The translations under genes were made by a program, and so were the position numbers. From the NCBI GenBank assembly GCA_017848125.1, contig JAGAJY010000308.1, forward strand, positions 1 through 36,614: DNA of 36,614 nt. Reading direction: 5' to 3'. Positions 16,593 through 24,845 of this stretch are shown here, piece by piece. The stretch comes from Oscillospiraceae bacterium. GTDB taxonomy: Bacteria; Bacillota; Clostridia; Oscillospirales; Ruminococcaceae. Positions within the stretch are counted from its first letter, which is position 1, and every line of letters starts with the position of its first letter. The notes beneath the pieces were generated by a model. It saw nothing but the letters and a program-made list of their open reading frames with translations, had not been told where the DNA came from and did no database searches.

Positions 16593-16608
16593 GGAAAGGA
16601 AATATAAA

Positions 16609-18969
16609 ATGCCCGACATTGAAAAAGAAACACTCGGAAGTTTCCCGAACGAAGAACAAGTAACTGTTCCAGAGGAAGATACTGACTTTATATTTTCAGT
16701 ACATCAGTATGATACACACGCTCAGTATATAAACACTCAGTTCACGCTTGCACAGCTTATTGAAGCAGCGCAAAGTGAAAAGCCTTTTATGGCTCTGAGG
16801 GATATGGGCGAAAAGCCTATTGACGGTTTTACTGCTGCTACAATAGAGCAGTCGGATAAACCGTTTATGTCCGTTGATTTCGACCTTGATAATGATACTG
16901 TCCAGATTATGAACAATGATATTATCAAGAATTATCAGATTTCAACCGTTTCGATTGATAAGATTACAAAGGATTTTGAAGAAAAACCTATATCTACACC
17001 TGTCTTTGACGGCAGCTTTATTAACGATGAAGAAAAAATGCGTGATTTTGATGAACTTTCAAAGGAGGAATTTTTATCATCATACAGCTATCTCACAGAA
17101 GCGGAGTATGAAGCTACAGTTTTAGATGTAAAACTTTTCGCACTTAATACAAACCTTGCTATGTTAAATGAGAATGCAGAATTAAACATTGAAAGTGGTT
17201 GCAAGGCTTTCAATGAAATGGCGGCAGAAGATGATACACTTCTTGAAAACGTTGATTTTTATGATTGGGATAATACAAAAACCCTTAAAGAAAATCTGAC
17301 AGAGTGCATTATTAACGGTCAAACTCAATTCCTGTATGATTGGATTGATACTCTTGAGGAAAATCCAAGTCCGTTTGTTGAGGGAGTGCATTTACAGCTC
17401 ACAGAGCTTGAAGCTTCTATTGCTGCTCATAAAGAGCAGACAAAAGAACAGGCACAGCAGATTCCCGAATTATACACAAAAACCTTTAATGAAGCTCAAT
17501 CGCTGAATGAGGTTGATAAATTCCGTGATAGTTTAACATTGAATGTAGCTTGCAGTTTAGCTATTCAAGCAGGAATGTCTATGATGAAAGAACAGTTTAA
17601 CGCTATCGGACTTCTGGATAAGGTCGTGTCCGAATATGGACTTGACCGTGTTTCTGCTGTTGTAGCTTCAGAAATAAAACACAGAATGTCTGAAATGCCT
17701 TTAAATACCAATAATTTAATGAATTGGGCGCAGGGCGTAGTTGATAAGCTCCCTATGCAGCTTGTCAACGAACTTTCTCTCAATATAGATAAGGAGCAGC
17801 TTATAGATTTTGCCTATACTGTAATGAAAGCGGAAGTTGTAAGGGATAATGTGCAAGAGAACGATACAATGGCTGAGCTGTTCGCACAGCTTCAAAAAAA
17901 TCAGCACATTACTGATAATGCACTCAATCCCGAAATCCTCAACGACCGCCGTGCAGTTGAGGAAATAAAGCTTCAAAGCAGCCTTGCACACGCAAAGGCT
18001 GCTTTTGAACAGCAGTCGAATACACTTCCGATTCTGAAAGGATTGTCGGAAATACAGATAAACAAGCTCAATAATCTGAATGCGAAGCAGACAGAGCTTA
18101 ACAATAAAAATAAGTTTCTTGTGAATAAGGGACAGCGACTTGAAGCGAGAGCCGAAAAGCTTGAAAATACAAGTACAATGCTGAAAGCCCTGTTCCCGAA
18201 CAGACAGCTTCCAAAGCCGTTACAGGCACTTGCCAATATGACAGCGAAGAAGGCTGCTGTTATCCGTGACGAGAAAATTCCGAAGAACAATCAGAAGATT
18301 GATAAAAACTTGCGGAGAATGGCTAAGAATGACCGTAAAATCGAAGTTGCACAATGCAAGGTCGATAAGTATCAGAATATGAGTAAGGTCATAAAGAGCT
18401 TTACCGTTCTGGACAGCACAGAGCGCAAACAGCAGTTTACACAGGGTCTTGACGGTCTGCATAACGCTTCACAGCGTTCTTTACAGCTTAAACTTGAAAA
18501 GTGCGAAGCTAAGATTGATAAGCTCACACAGAAGTATATGGATATCGAAACGCCGAATAAGCCCGATATAATGGCAAAGCTGAAAGCACAGACAGAAAAG
18601 AAGAATACTCTTACGGAAAAAATTGAAAAGCTCGGCAAACTTGAAAAGCCATTTGCAGAGCAGCCCGAAAATGTTGTTGATGATGTTATAAAAACAGCAG
18701 AAACAGAAATTGCGGCGCAGGAAGAAGCTCCCGAAAGAATGTCTATGGAAGATTTCGCAGATGAACTTTGTGCAGCTTGTGTTGATACGGCTACTGAGCC
18801 GCCTGTTCAGACAAAGGATAAATCCGTAGAAAAGATTTCTGAAAAATCTGATAAGAAGTCGTCTATCCTCGGTGATATTAAGGATATCAAGGCTGAACAG
18901 AGTAAGGAGCAGAAAAATGTCCCGGAACAAGGACAGAAAAAAGCTCGTTCCAACGAAGCTGAAATATAA
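16609..18969 (+). CDS. Large coiled-coil polyvalent-type protein with shared C-terminal tail
   Basis: ATG 16609 lies 8 nt after GGAAAGGA. An in-frame ATG at 16591 overlaps the palindrome and that site. The 786-residue acidic product has no signal peptide. Near residue 146 it has LSKEEFLSSYSYLTEAEYEAT, a motif I associate with large polyvalent protein domains on conjugative elements. Residues about 445-680 form long coiled coils rich in Lys, Asn and Gln, with a Pro break near 530. An acidic linker follows, then the tail SILGDIKDIKAEQ ... KKARSNEAEI (about 750-786). No catalytic motif is visible. It is probably a structural or delivery partner of the element's other tailed proteins; function is unknown. 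Confidence 0.6.
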   Translation: MPDIEKETLGSFPNEEQVTVPEEDTDFIFSVHQYDTHAQYINTQFTLAQLIEAAQSEKPFMALRDMGEKPIDGFTAATIEQSDKPFMSVDFDLDNDTVQIMNNDIIKNYQISTVSIDKITKDFEEKPISTPVFDGSFINDEEKMRDFDELSKEEFLSSYSYLTEAEYEATVLDVKLFALNTNLAMLNENAELNIESGCKAFNEMAAEDDTLLENVDFYDWDNTKTLKENLTECIINGQTQFLYDWIDTLEENPSPFVEGVHLQLTELEASIAAHKEQTKEQAQQIPELYTKTFNEAQSLNEVDKFRDSLTLNVACSLAIQAGMSMMKEQFNAIGLLDKVVSEYGLDRVSAVVASEIKHRMSEMPLNTNNLMNWAQGVVDKLPMQLVNELSLNIDKEQLIDFAYTVMKAEVVRDNVQENDTMAELFAQLQKNQHITDNALNPEILNDRRAVEEIKLQSSLAHAKAAFEQQSNTLPILKGLSEIQINKLNNLNAKQTELNNKNKFLVNKGQRLEARAEKLENTSTMLKALFPNRQLPKPLQALANMTAKKAAVIRDEKIPKNNQKIDKNLRRMAKNDRKIEVAQCKVDKYQNMSKVIKSFTVLDSTERKQQFTQGLDGLHNASQRSLQLKLEKCEAKIDKLTQKYMDIETPNKPDIMAKLKAQTEKKNTLTEKIEKLGKLEKPFAEQPENVVDDVIKTAETEIAAQEEAPERMSMEDFADELCAACVDTATEPPVQTKDKSVEKISEKSDKKSSILGDIKDIKAEQSKEQKNVPEQGQKKARSNEAEI

Positions 18970-18971
18970 TA

Positions 18972-18988
18972 ATTTCTCAATGACGAAC
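18972..18988. repeat. Degenerate copy of the 17-bp palindrome, copy 7
   Basis: ATTTCTCAATGACGAAC differs from the consensus at four positions but keeps the place and the following AGAAAGG, 5' of the gene at 19005. It is probably a decayed copy. Confidence 0.6.
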
Positions 18989-19004
18989 AGAAAGGTAGGT
19001 TAAT

Positions 19005-21725
19005 ATGAGCGAAAAACAGGCAAAAGAACAGACTATTCCCGAAGCTCCGCAGTCAGCGCAGGAGAAAGTCAAGGAAATTACGGACAGGCTCGAAGCAGGC
19101 TTAAAAGCCTTGTTTGAGGGAGACAATTTCAAAAATTATCTCAATACTATGTCGAAGTTTCATAATTACAGCTTTAACAATACGATGTTAATTGCTCTCC
19201 AGAAGCCCGATGCGACCTATGTTGCAGGCTTCAATAAATGGAAAAAGGATTTTGAGCGTAGTGTTAATAAGGGTGAAAAGGGTATCAAGATTTTTGCTCC
19301 TGCACCTTATAAGCTTAAAAAGGAACAGGAAAAATTAGACCCGGATACGGATAAGCCAATACTTGATAAGGACGGCAATCCTGTTATGGAGGAAGTCGAA
19401 GTAACAATTCCTGCGTTTAAGGTGGTTTCCGTGTTTGATGTAAGTCAGACAAGCGGAAAAGAACTTCCGACACTCGGCGTTGATGAGCTGCAAGGCAATG
19501 TTGAGGATTTTGAAAAGTTTTTCGGAGTCCTCAAGGAAGTTTCCCCTGTTCCGATTAAGCTCGCAGAAATTGACGGCTCTGCAAAAGGCTTTTATCACCA
19601 AGAAGATAAGGACATAACCATAAAACAGGGTATGCCCGAAATCCAAACGGTAAAGACTGCTATTCACGAAATTGCACACGCAAAGCTTCACGACAGAGAT
19701 TTGAAGAAAGCGGATATTGATAGTCCTCCAAAGGACAGAAGCACTGAGGAAGTTGAAGCTGAAAGTATTGCATATACCGTTTGTCAGCATTTCGGCATTG
19801 ATACATCTGATTACAGTTTCGCTTATGTAGCTTCGTGGGGGTCTGGCAAAGACACTCCCGAACTGAAATCCTCTCTTGAAACTATCCGCAGTTCAGCTTC
19901 CGAGCTTATCACACAGATTGAAGATAAGCTCCGTGAACTTGAAAAGGAACGTACTGTTGATAAAGCTGTTGAGGTTAGTGAAAATGAACAAACGAACAAC
20001 GTTGGCCAAAGCGATGAAACCGTCGATTTGCATAACGCTAAGTCACAAAGAAATAGTAACATCATCGGCAATACTCCTTACAAGGATATTGAAAACAAGG
20101 CATATCTTAAAATTCAGACTTCACAGCTCCCGACAGTTGAAAAATACCTTGATGGTGCAAATATTCCTTACAGCGGAAGAAAGACAGGCAAATCCACTAC
20201 TATTACAGTAAGCGAAAAGGACTACTTACAGCTCTGTAATTATGTGAATGAGCTGACAGGCAAAACCGTACCGGGCAAAGAAACACAGAGAAACAGCAAT
20301 ATTATTGGCAATACAAAATATACAGATATTCCCGACAAATTCTTTGTTCGTCTTACAGCTGTAAAGGCACAGGAAATTGCCGCAGTTCTTGAAAAGAACG
20401 GCGTACAGTTCAGCGGCAGAATTGAGGGTGACAAAGCTACGCTCACTATCAGCAAGGCTGATAAGGATTTATATAAGCAGCTTACGATGTCCCCGGAAGA
20501 AATCGTAAAGAAAACGAGAGCTTCCGTTGTTGAAGCTATGGCGGAATATGATGAAGCTGAAAAAGCCGCCGTTATAGCAGAAGATAAGCTTGATACCGCA
20601 GTACGGGAGTACGAAGAAGTCAAGGACGAAAACGGCGAGATTTCAGACCCGGAGCTGAAAGAAAAGCTCACAAATAATCTTCGCTCTGCTTATATTGAAA
20701 AAGAAAAGGCAGAAAGTAATCTATCTGATAAAGAAGCCGCCTTAAATATGGCAACAACAGAATTTGAAGCTGCCAGTTCTGCTACTAAAGCAGCTCCCGA
20801 ATACACAGGCAGACTTCCGGATATGATACCCATTGCACAAATGGAAGTATACGGCTATAAATTTGTTGCTGAAAATGAAATGCTTCCTCTGGAAGCCGAC
20901 AGAGCCACACAGCTTGCAGGACTTGGCGCAGAGGTATATCGTCTGTATGAGGATAACAGCGAAGGCTTGATTGAAGATTTATCGGAAATCAAGGAGCATA
21001 AAGGCTTATTCGGTATTGAAAGAGCTGAATGGGAAAAGATGATGCCTGTCATTGAACGTGTAGAAACTCTGAAAGCCGAACAGCCAAAGCGTGAGGAATT
21101 TTTGTATCATAGCAATGCTCCTGTCACAGCAGGAATATATCAGCTGACCGAAGGCGCAGAAAACCGAGATATAAGCTTTATGAACAGCGAATATCTGGAA
21201 AGCAAGGGTCTTGTTCCCGACAGGGACAGATACACACTTGTTTATACCTTTGAGGGTCCGTCCCCCGAAGAATTAAGTGTGCCGAGCTTTCTGAATAGCG
21301 TTTATAACCAGTTCAATAATGACCACCCCGATGATTATATGGGACGTTCCCTTTCCGTAAGTGATGTGGTTGTTGTTCGTATCGGACAAGAACTTCAAGC
21401 ACACTATGTTGACAGTTACGGCTTTAAGGAGCTTGAAAACTTCGGAGAAGTACACAGAGAAGCTCCGCAGCAGGAAAATAAGATTGAAAGCGTAGCCGAG
21501 GTAGAAAAGCGTATGGCAAGTGGCGAAACTGTAAATCTTATGGATTTACATAAAGCCATTGAAAATGAACGCAAGACCCAGAAGCCCACAAAGGCTAAAG
21601 CAAAATCGAATACAAAAGCTAAAGCTGAAAAGAAGCCTTCCGTCCTCGGTGCTATCGAAGAAATAAAAAAAAACTCGCCGCAGCAATCAAATTCAAAACC
21701 AAATGAAAAAGGAGTAGAACTATGA
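19005..21725 (+). CDS. Polyvalent protein: ArdC-N, metallopeptidase, twin repeats, YodL-like domain
   Basis: This is a 906-residue protein. Residues about 15-135 match the ArdC N-terminal ssDNA-binding domain of antirestriction proteins (NTMLIALQKPDATYVAGFNKW, GEKGIKIFAP). Residues about 160-290 form a zinc peptidase with HEIAH at 221-225 and a downstream Glu in EVEAES. Two tandem repeats follow, each opening NSNIIGNT (about 348-420 and 428-500), then a coiled coil (about 510-590). An LPD-like segment ends HKGLFGIERAEWEKM (about 610-690). A YodL-like domain (about 703-825) contains SLSVSDVVVV and HYVDSYGF. The end carries the shared tail KKPSVLGAIEEIKK. It probably protects incoming DNA in recipients. 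The last 4 bp overlap the next gene (ATGA). Confidence 0.8.
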   Translation: MSEKQAKEQTIPEAPQSAQEKVKEITDRLEAGLKALFEGDNFKNYLNTMSKFHNYSFNNTMLIALQKPDATYVAGFNKWKKDFERSVNKGEKGIKIFAPAPYKLKKEQEKLDPDTDKPILDKDGNPVMEEVEVTIPAFKVVSVFDVSQTSGKELPTLGVDELQGNVEDFEKFFGVLKEVSPVPIKLAEIDGSAKGFYHQEDKDITIKQGMPEIQTVKTAIHEIAHAKLHDRDLKKADIDSPPKDRSTEEVEAESIAYTVCQHFGIDTSDYSFAYVASWGSGKDTPELKSSLETIRSSASELITQIEDKLRELEKERTVDKAVEVSENEQTNNVGQSDETVDLHNAKSQRNSNIIGNTPYKDIENKAYLKIQTSQLPTVEKYLDGANIPYSGRKTGKSTTITVSEKDYLQLCNYVNELTGKTVPGKETQRNSNIIGNTKYTDIPDKFFVRLTAVKAQEIAAVLEKNGVQFSGRIEGDKATLTISKADKDLYKQLTMSPEEIVKKTRASVVEAMAEYDEAEKAAVIAEDKLDTAVREYEEVKDENGEISDPELKEKLTNNLRSAYIEKEKAESNLSDKEAALNMATTEFEAASSATKAAPEYTGRLPDMIPIAQMEVYGYKFVAENEMLPLEADRATQLAGLGAEVYRLYEDNSEGLIEDLSEIKEHKGLFGIERAEWEKMMPVIERVETLKAEQPKREEFLYHSNAPVTAGIYQLTEGAENRDISFMNSEYLESKGLVPDRDRYTLVYTFEGPSPEELSVPSFLNSVYNQFNNDHPDDYMGRSLSVSDVVVVRIGQELQAHYVDSYGFKELENFGEVHREAPQQENKIESVAEVEKRMASGETVNLMDLHKAIENERKTQKPTKAKAKSNTKAKAEKKPSVLGAIEEIKKNSPQQSNSKPNEKGVEL

Positions 21726-21940
21726 GCGCAGACGTGACTTTTACAGTAGAAGAAATAAATTTTATCTGTGTTATGTATGCTGACACAAGAGAAGCAACGA
21801 TTTCAAAAATATTTGAAACTCTCCCCGATATCGAAGATAAAGATATGCTTGCCATTGGCGAGAGTGTAACAAATAAGCTCAACGATATGAGTGATGAAGA
21901 ATTTTCTGAATACAGCTTTAATGAGCTGTATTCAGAGTAA
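21722..21940 (+). CDS. TTRAP family (putative transposon-transfer assisting) protein
   Basis: This 72-residue acidic protein starts at ATG 21722 inside an ATGA overlap with the previous stop, so it is translationally coupled; AAAGGAG lies 8 nt upstream. FTVEEINFICVMYADTREATI followed by a Leu/Ile-spaced helix and LNDMSDEEFSEYSF is the pattern of the TTRAP family of small proteins on Firmicute conjugative transposons. The family's biochemical function is unknown and its name comes from genomic context. Confidence 0.75.
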   Translation: MSADVTFTVEEINFICVMYADTREATISKIFETLPDIEDKDMLAIGESVTNKLNDMSDEEFSEYSFNELYSE

Positions 21941-21947
21941 ACCATTT

Positions 21948-21971
21948 CGGATTGTCCGTGCAGGAAATCCG
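21948..21971 (+). other. Short inverted repeat before the 21988 gene
   Basis: CGGATT (21948-21953) and AATCCG (21966-21971) can pair, with a 12-nt loop, a few bases before the GAAAGGA of the next gene. It takes the place that the 17-bp palindrome has at other genes, but the sequence is unrelated. Confidence 0.35.
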
Positions 21972-21987
21972 CCGAAAGGAACGATAA

Positions 21988-22704
21988 ATGAGCCTTATAA
22001 AATCCAAAATACCCGAACACGGCGAAAGACAGCTTGAAACAGACGAAAATCCTTTACCCGAAGGAGTAATTGTTACAGGCAATCAAGCTGTAATATCTGA
22101 TAAAAGCCTTGCTCTTGCTGTATATGATAATGATTGTGCAGTTTTTGTTACCGATGAAAATGGAAAGCTTCAGCTGCTCACGGACAGAAACGATATTATA
22201 AATCATAGCGGTACATATACGGTAGCTACTGCCGATTTGGAGCTTGTACTGGAACGTGACAGACAGCTTGAACAGGAAAAGCCGCAGGAGAAATCCGAAA
22301 GCGAAGTTTTCAAAGAGAAACAGGAACTTGCATTAGCTGAAATTTCAGCATTAACAGGCGTATCCATTTCACAGCTTCAAGCTTTGCCCGATGATGTAAA
22401 GGATGATGTGTTACAGCTTTATGCAAGAAACGGCGGTACCCAGAGCGAACAGCTCAAAGAGGATCTTAACTTACTCCTCGTGGGTGCGCCGTCTATAACA
22501 ACCCAGAGCAAAGAAAATCACCTTAAAACAACAGAGGAACTTATAGAAGGCAATTATAACAGCATTGATGGTGTTATAAATAATCTTCCCTCTGATACGG
22601 AAAAACCGTCTGTTTTGGCAGCTCTCAAGGAGCTTGGCGGCGGTCACTCTGTGCCGCCCATGAGCCACAGCCTTGATATCGGTGGTGATGAAAGGCAGAG
22701 GTAA
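21988..22704 (+). CDS. Unknown accessory protein with shared C-terminal tail
   Basis: This 238-residue protein has ATG 21988 with GAAAGGA 7 nt upstream. The N-terminal part (about 20-90) looks like a small beta-rich domain (AVISDKSLALAVYDNDCAVFVTD). A charged helix follows (about 88-125), then a helical stretch LALAEISALTGVSISQLQALPDDVKDDVLQLYA and a further linker. Residues near 203-215 (EKPSVLAALKELGG) match the tail motif seen on four other proteins of this region. No enzyme motif or membrane segment is visible and I do not recognise the family. It lies 5 bp before the GGDEF gene, so the two are co-transcribed. Confidence 0.6.
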   Translation: MSLIKSKIPEHGERQLETDENPLPEGVIVTGNQAVISDKSLALAVYDNDCAVFVTDENGKLQLLTDRNDIINHSGTYTVATADLELVLERDRQLEQEKPQEKSESEVFKEKQELALAEISALTGVSISQLQALPDDVKDDVLQLYARNGGTQSEQLKEDLNLLLVGAPSITTQSKENHLKTTEELIEGNYNSIDGVINNLPSDTEKPSVLAALKELGGGHSVPPMSHSLDIGGDERQR

Positions 22705-22709
22705 AATAA

Positions 22710-24653
22710 ATGGATACTGACTTAGATAAGAAAACAGCGGAGCAAAATGCTCCGCTGTCATATTCTGCACAGATTGATAAATTTTTAAATGGCTCTCTGA
22801 AATCTTCTGACATAATATCTCTCGGCGAAATACCCCAATGGCTAAAAGCTGAAGGCGCACAGGGCAATGAGTTAATAATGACACAGGAAACCTTACAGAA
22901 TTGTGTCAACCCTTCTTCGGTAAAGATGAAAGGTCATACAACAGGACACGATGTACCGATTGATATTATGAAGCAGCTTCCCGAACTGATAGCAAATCCT
23001 GTTCTTGTAATGAGAGGAAGTCATCCTCAAACGATAGTTGTAATTACCGATGCAATCGGGAAAGACGGTAATAATATCATTATCCCCATATCCCTTAATT
23101 CAAAGAAAGGCTTCAAGCCTGTCTGCAAGGTTACAAGTGCTTACAGCAAAAGAAATCTTGCAAATTATATTACATCTTCGCTTGAACATAAAACGGCAAT
23201 CCTTATAGAAAGAGAAAAAGCCGATACAATGCTTCGTTCCATAGAATGCCAATCATTCAAGGAGAACACATTTATCGACTTCTATTTAAGTATACCACAA
23301 CTTCCGAAAATTGTCAATACCCAAAATCAAAATTCAGAAAAAAACAAGGAGGAAATACCATTGACAAATGAAGAATTAATGAAAGCTCTTGCCGACCAGC
23401 TCGGCAAGAACAATGACCTTGTGGGGCAGTTGCTTGATAAAATCAGTACCCTTGAAAAAAAGGTTGATGAAACAACACAGCAGCTCCAGAGCGTGACAGA
23501 GAAGCAGGAAATGTTCACAACACATTTCAACCAGATTTACAACGCAAAATCTATGGAAGAAACGCTCGGCATTATGTCCGATTTGGGTAAATCGGATATG
23601 GAAGTCGAAAGCTGTGATGTTTACAGCTATGACGCACTTGAAGATAAGCTGTTTACCGTTGATGATAACGGAGAGCGTATTTATACAGATATATCCGAAA
23701 ATACGCCTATATCCTCTGCACTCCTTAAAAACGAAGTGTTCATTGATAATAACTATACAGGTGGTGAAATCGGTGACGGTAGGGACAGCGATAAGGTCAA
23801 GAATGTAGCGGTTATTCCTATCGAAGCCAAAACAGGCGAAGTTATAGGTGTAGTCGTCGCAAAGAACAAGGATACAGAATTTAATAAAGACGATGTTGAC
23901 AAGTTCAATCTTGAAAACGGCAAAATCGGCTCTGCCTTTCGTATGGGTCTTGAAAACAAAGCCTTGAAACAGGCGGCTATTACTGACAAGCTCACTCATC
24001 TGCACAACAGACAGGGAGCGCAGGAGCATTTGAAAAATGTTGTACTGCCGCAGATACACGAAGGCAAATCTGTATCAACCATTATGATTGATATTGATAA
24101 ATTTAAGAGCTTTAACGATACATACGGACACGATGCAGGAGATAAAGTTCTTCAGACCGTTGCAGAAGCATTGAAAACACAGACACGCAGTTCTGATGGT
24201 GTATTCCGTTGGGGCGGCGAAGAAATGGTCGTTATTGCAAATATGAATGCAAATGAAGCGTATGAGCTTGCAGAACGCTTGCGTAAGACCATTGAAAATA
24301 CTCCCTGTGATATTGGTGATGGTAAAACGGTACAGGTTACGGCAAGTATGGGCGTAGCTCAGATTGTAACTGAACATCCGCAACAGCTTAATACAAATAA
24401 TATTATGGAATATTTTGAAACAAAGCCGTTGAAGCGTGCCGATGAGCGCTTATACGAAGCAAAAGAAAACGGAAGAAATCAAGTTGTAGCCCCTCCGGCT
24501 ATAATGAAGGCACAGCAACAACAGCAAGAGCGCCGTAAATCTTCTGTTATAGGTACTATTAAGTCTGTTAAGGATGAAGAACAGAGCCGTCCAAAGCAGC
24601 CAAAAGAGCAAAATCGCAATCAGCCAAAGAAAAGTAATCACGATTTATCATAA
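22710..24653 (+). CDS. MuF_C-like / GAF / GGDEF diguanylate cyclase with shared C-terminal tail
   Basis: This is a 647-residue protein. Residues about 35-175 resemble the phage MuF C-terminal/PBECR-like domain of polyvalent proteins (ISLGEIPQWLKAEG, LPELIANPVLVMRG). A coiled coil (about 222-275) and a GAF-like sensor domain (about 278-415, VAVIPIEAKTGEVIGVVVA) follow. A complete GGDEF domain (about 423-585) has IDIDKFKSFNDTYGHDAGD, the active site RWGGEEM (G502-M506), and an RSSD inhibition site exactly five residues before GGEEM. It should make cyclic di-GMP from two GTP. The end carries RKSSVIGTIKSVK, the shared tail. Delivery into recipients by the T4SS is an inference. Confidence 0.85.
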   Translation: MDTDLDKKTAEQNAPLSYSAQIDKFLNGSLKSSDIISLGEIPQWLKAEGAQGNELIMTQETLQNCVNPSSVKMKGHTTGHDVPIDIMKQLPELIANPVLVMRGSHPQTIVVITDAIGKDGNNIIIPISLNSKKGFKPVCKVTSAYSKRNLANYITSSLEHKTAILIEREKADTMLRSIECQSFKENTFIDFYLSIPQLPKIVNTQNQNSEKNKEEIPLTNEELMKALADQLGKNNDLVGQLLDKISTLEKKVDETTQQLQSVTEKQEMFTTHFNQIYNAKSMEETLGIMSDLGKSDMEVESCDVYSYDALEDKLFTVDDNGERIYTDISENTPISSALLKNEVFIDNNYTGGEIGDGRDSDKVKNVAVIPIEAKTGEVIGVVVAKNKDTEFNKDDVDKFNLENGKIGSAFRMGLENKALKQAAITDKLTHLHNRQGAQEHLKNVVLPQIHEGKSVSTIMIDIDKFKSFNDTYGHDAGDKVLQTVAEALKTQTRSSDGVFRWGGEEMVVIANMNANEAYELAERLRKTIENTPCDIGDGKTVQVTASMGVAQIVTEHPQQLNTNNIMEYFETKPLKRADERLYEAKENGRNQVVAPPAIMKAQQQQQERRKSSVIGTIKSVKDEEQSRPKQPKEQNRNQPKKSNHDLS

Positions 24654-24692
24654 ATTGTAACAAAAAATATATTTAAGATTTGTTTGTTATTA

Positions 24693-24725
24693 CATATTGT
24701 CATACTGACGGCAATATGATATAAT
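24693..24725 (+). promoter_or_regulatory. Promoter P1 of the lipoprotein/helicase operon, with inverted repeat
   Basis: TTGTCA (24697-24702) and TATAAT (24720-24725) are separated by 17 bp, a near-consensus vegetative promoter. CATATTG (24693-24699) and CAATATG (24712-24718) form an inverted repeat across the -35 and spacer, a plausible operator. It lies in the 192-bp gap after the GGDEF gene. Confidence 0.75.
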
Positions 24726-24739
24726 TAAGACAACGGATA

Positions 24740-24768
24740 TTGAAATAACAGTTCAAATCTGTTATAAT
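24740..24768 (+). promoter_or_regulatory. Promoter P2 of the lipoprotein/helicase operon
   Basis: TTGAAA (24740-24745), 17 bp, then TATAAT (24763-24768). This second strong promoter lies 43 bp after P1, so the operon has tandem promoters about 80-120 bp before the lipoprotein start. Confidence 0.75.
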
Positions 24769-24813
24769 ATCTGGAACAGGTTTAAATTTCCGATGGAAAT
24801 AAAATATTTTTTA

Positions 24814-24830
24814 GTTCGCCAATGGCGAAT
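24814..24830. repeat. Dispersed 17-bp palindrome, copy 8
   Basis: GTTCGCCAATGGCGAAT has one change in the left arm. It is followed by AGAAAGGA, the ribosome binding site of the lipoprotein gene, and lies in its 5' leader, downstream of both promoters. Confidence 0.85.
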
Positions 24831-24845
24831 AGAAAGGACACTATT

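Noticed and set aside
16591..16608. Earlier in-frame ATG for the large coiled-coil protein
   Set aside because: It overlaps the palindrome and the Shine-Dalgarno itself. ATG 16609 is properly spaced from GGAAAGGA.
21849..21861. Possible further palindrome copy (GCCATTGGCGAG)
   Set aside because: Only the core matches, the outer arms do not, and it lies inside the TTRAP coding sequence. Chance similarity is likely.
23376..24059. 227-codon minus-strand ORF opposite the GAF/GGDEF gene
   Set aside because: There is no recognisable domain or ribosome binding site, and the plus-strand frame has a clear conserved domain over the same bases.
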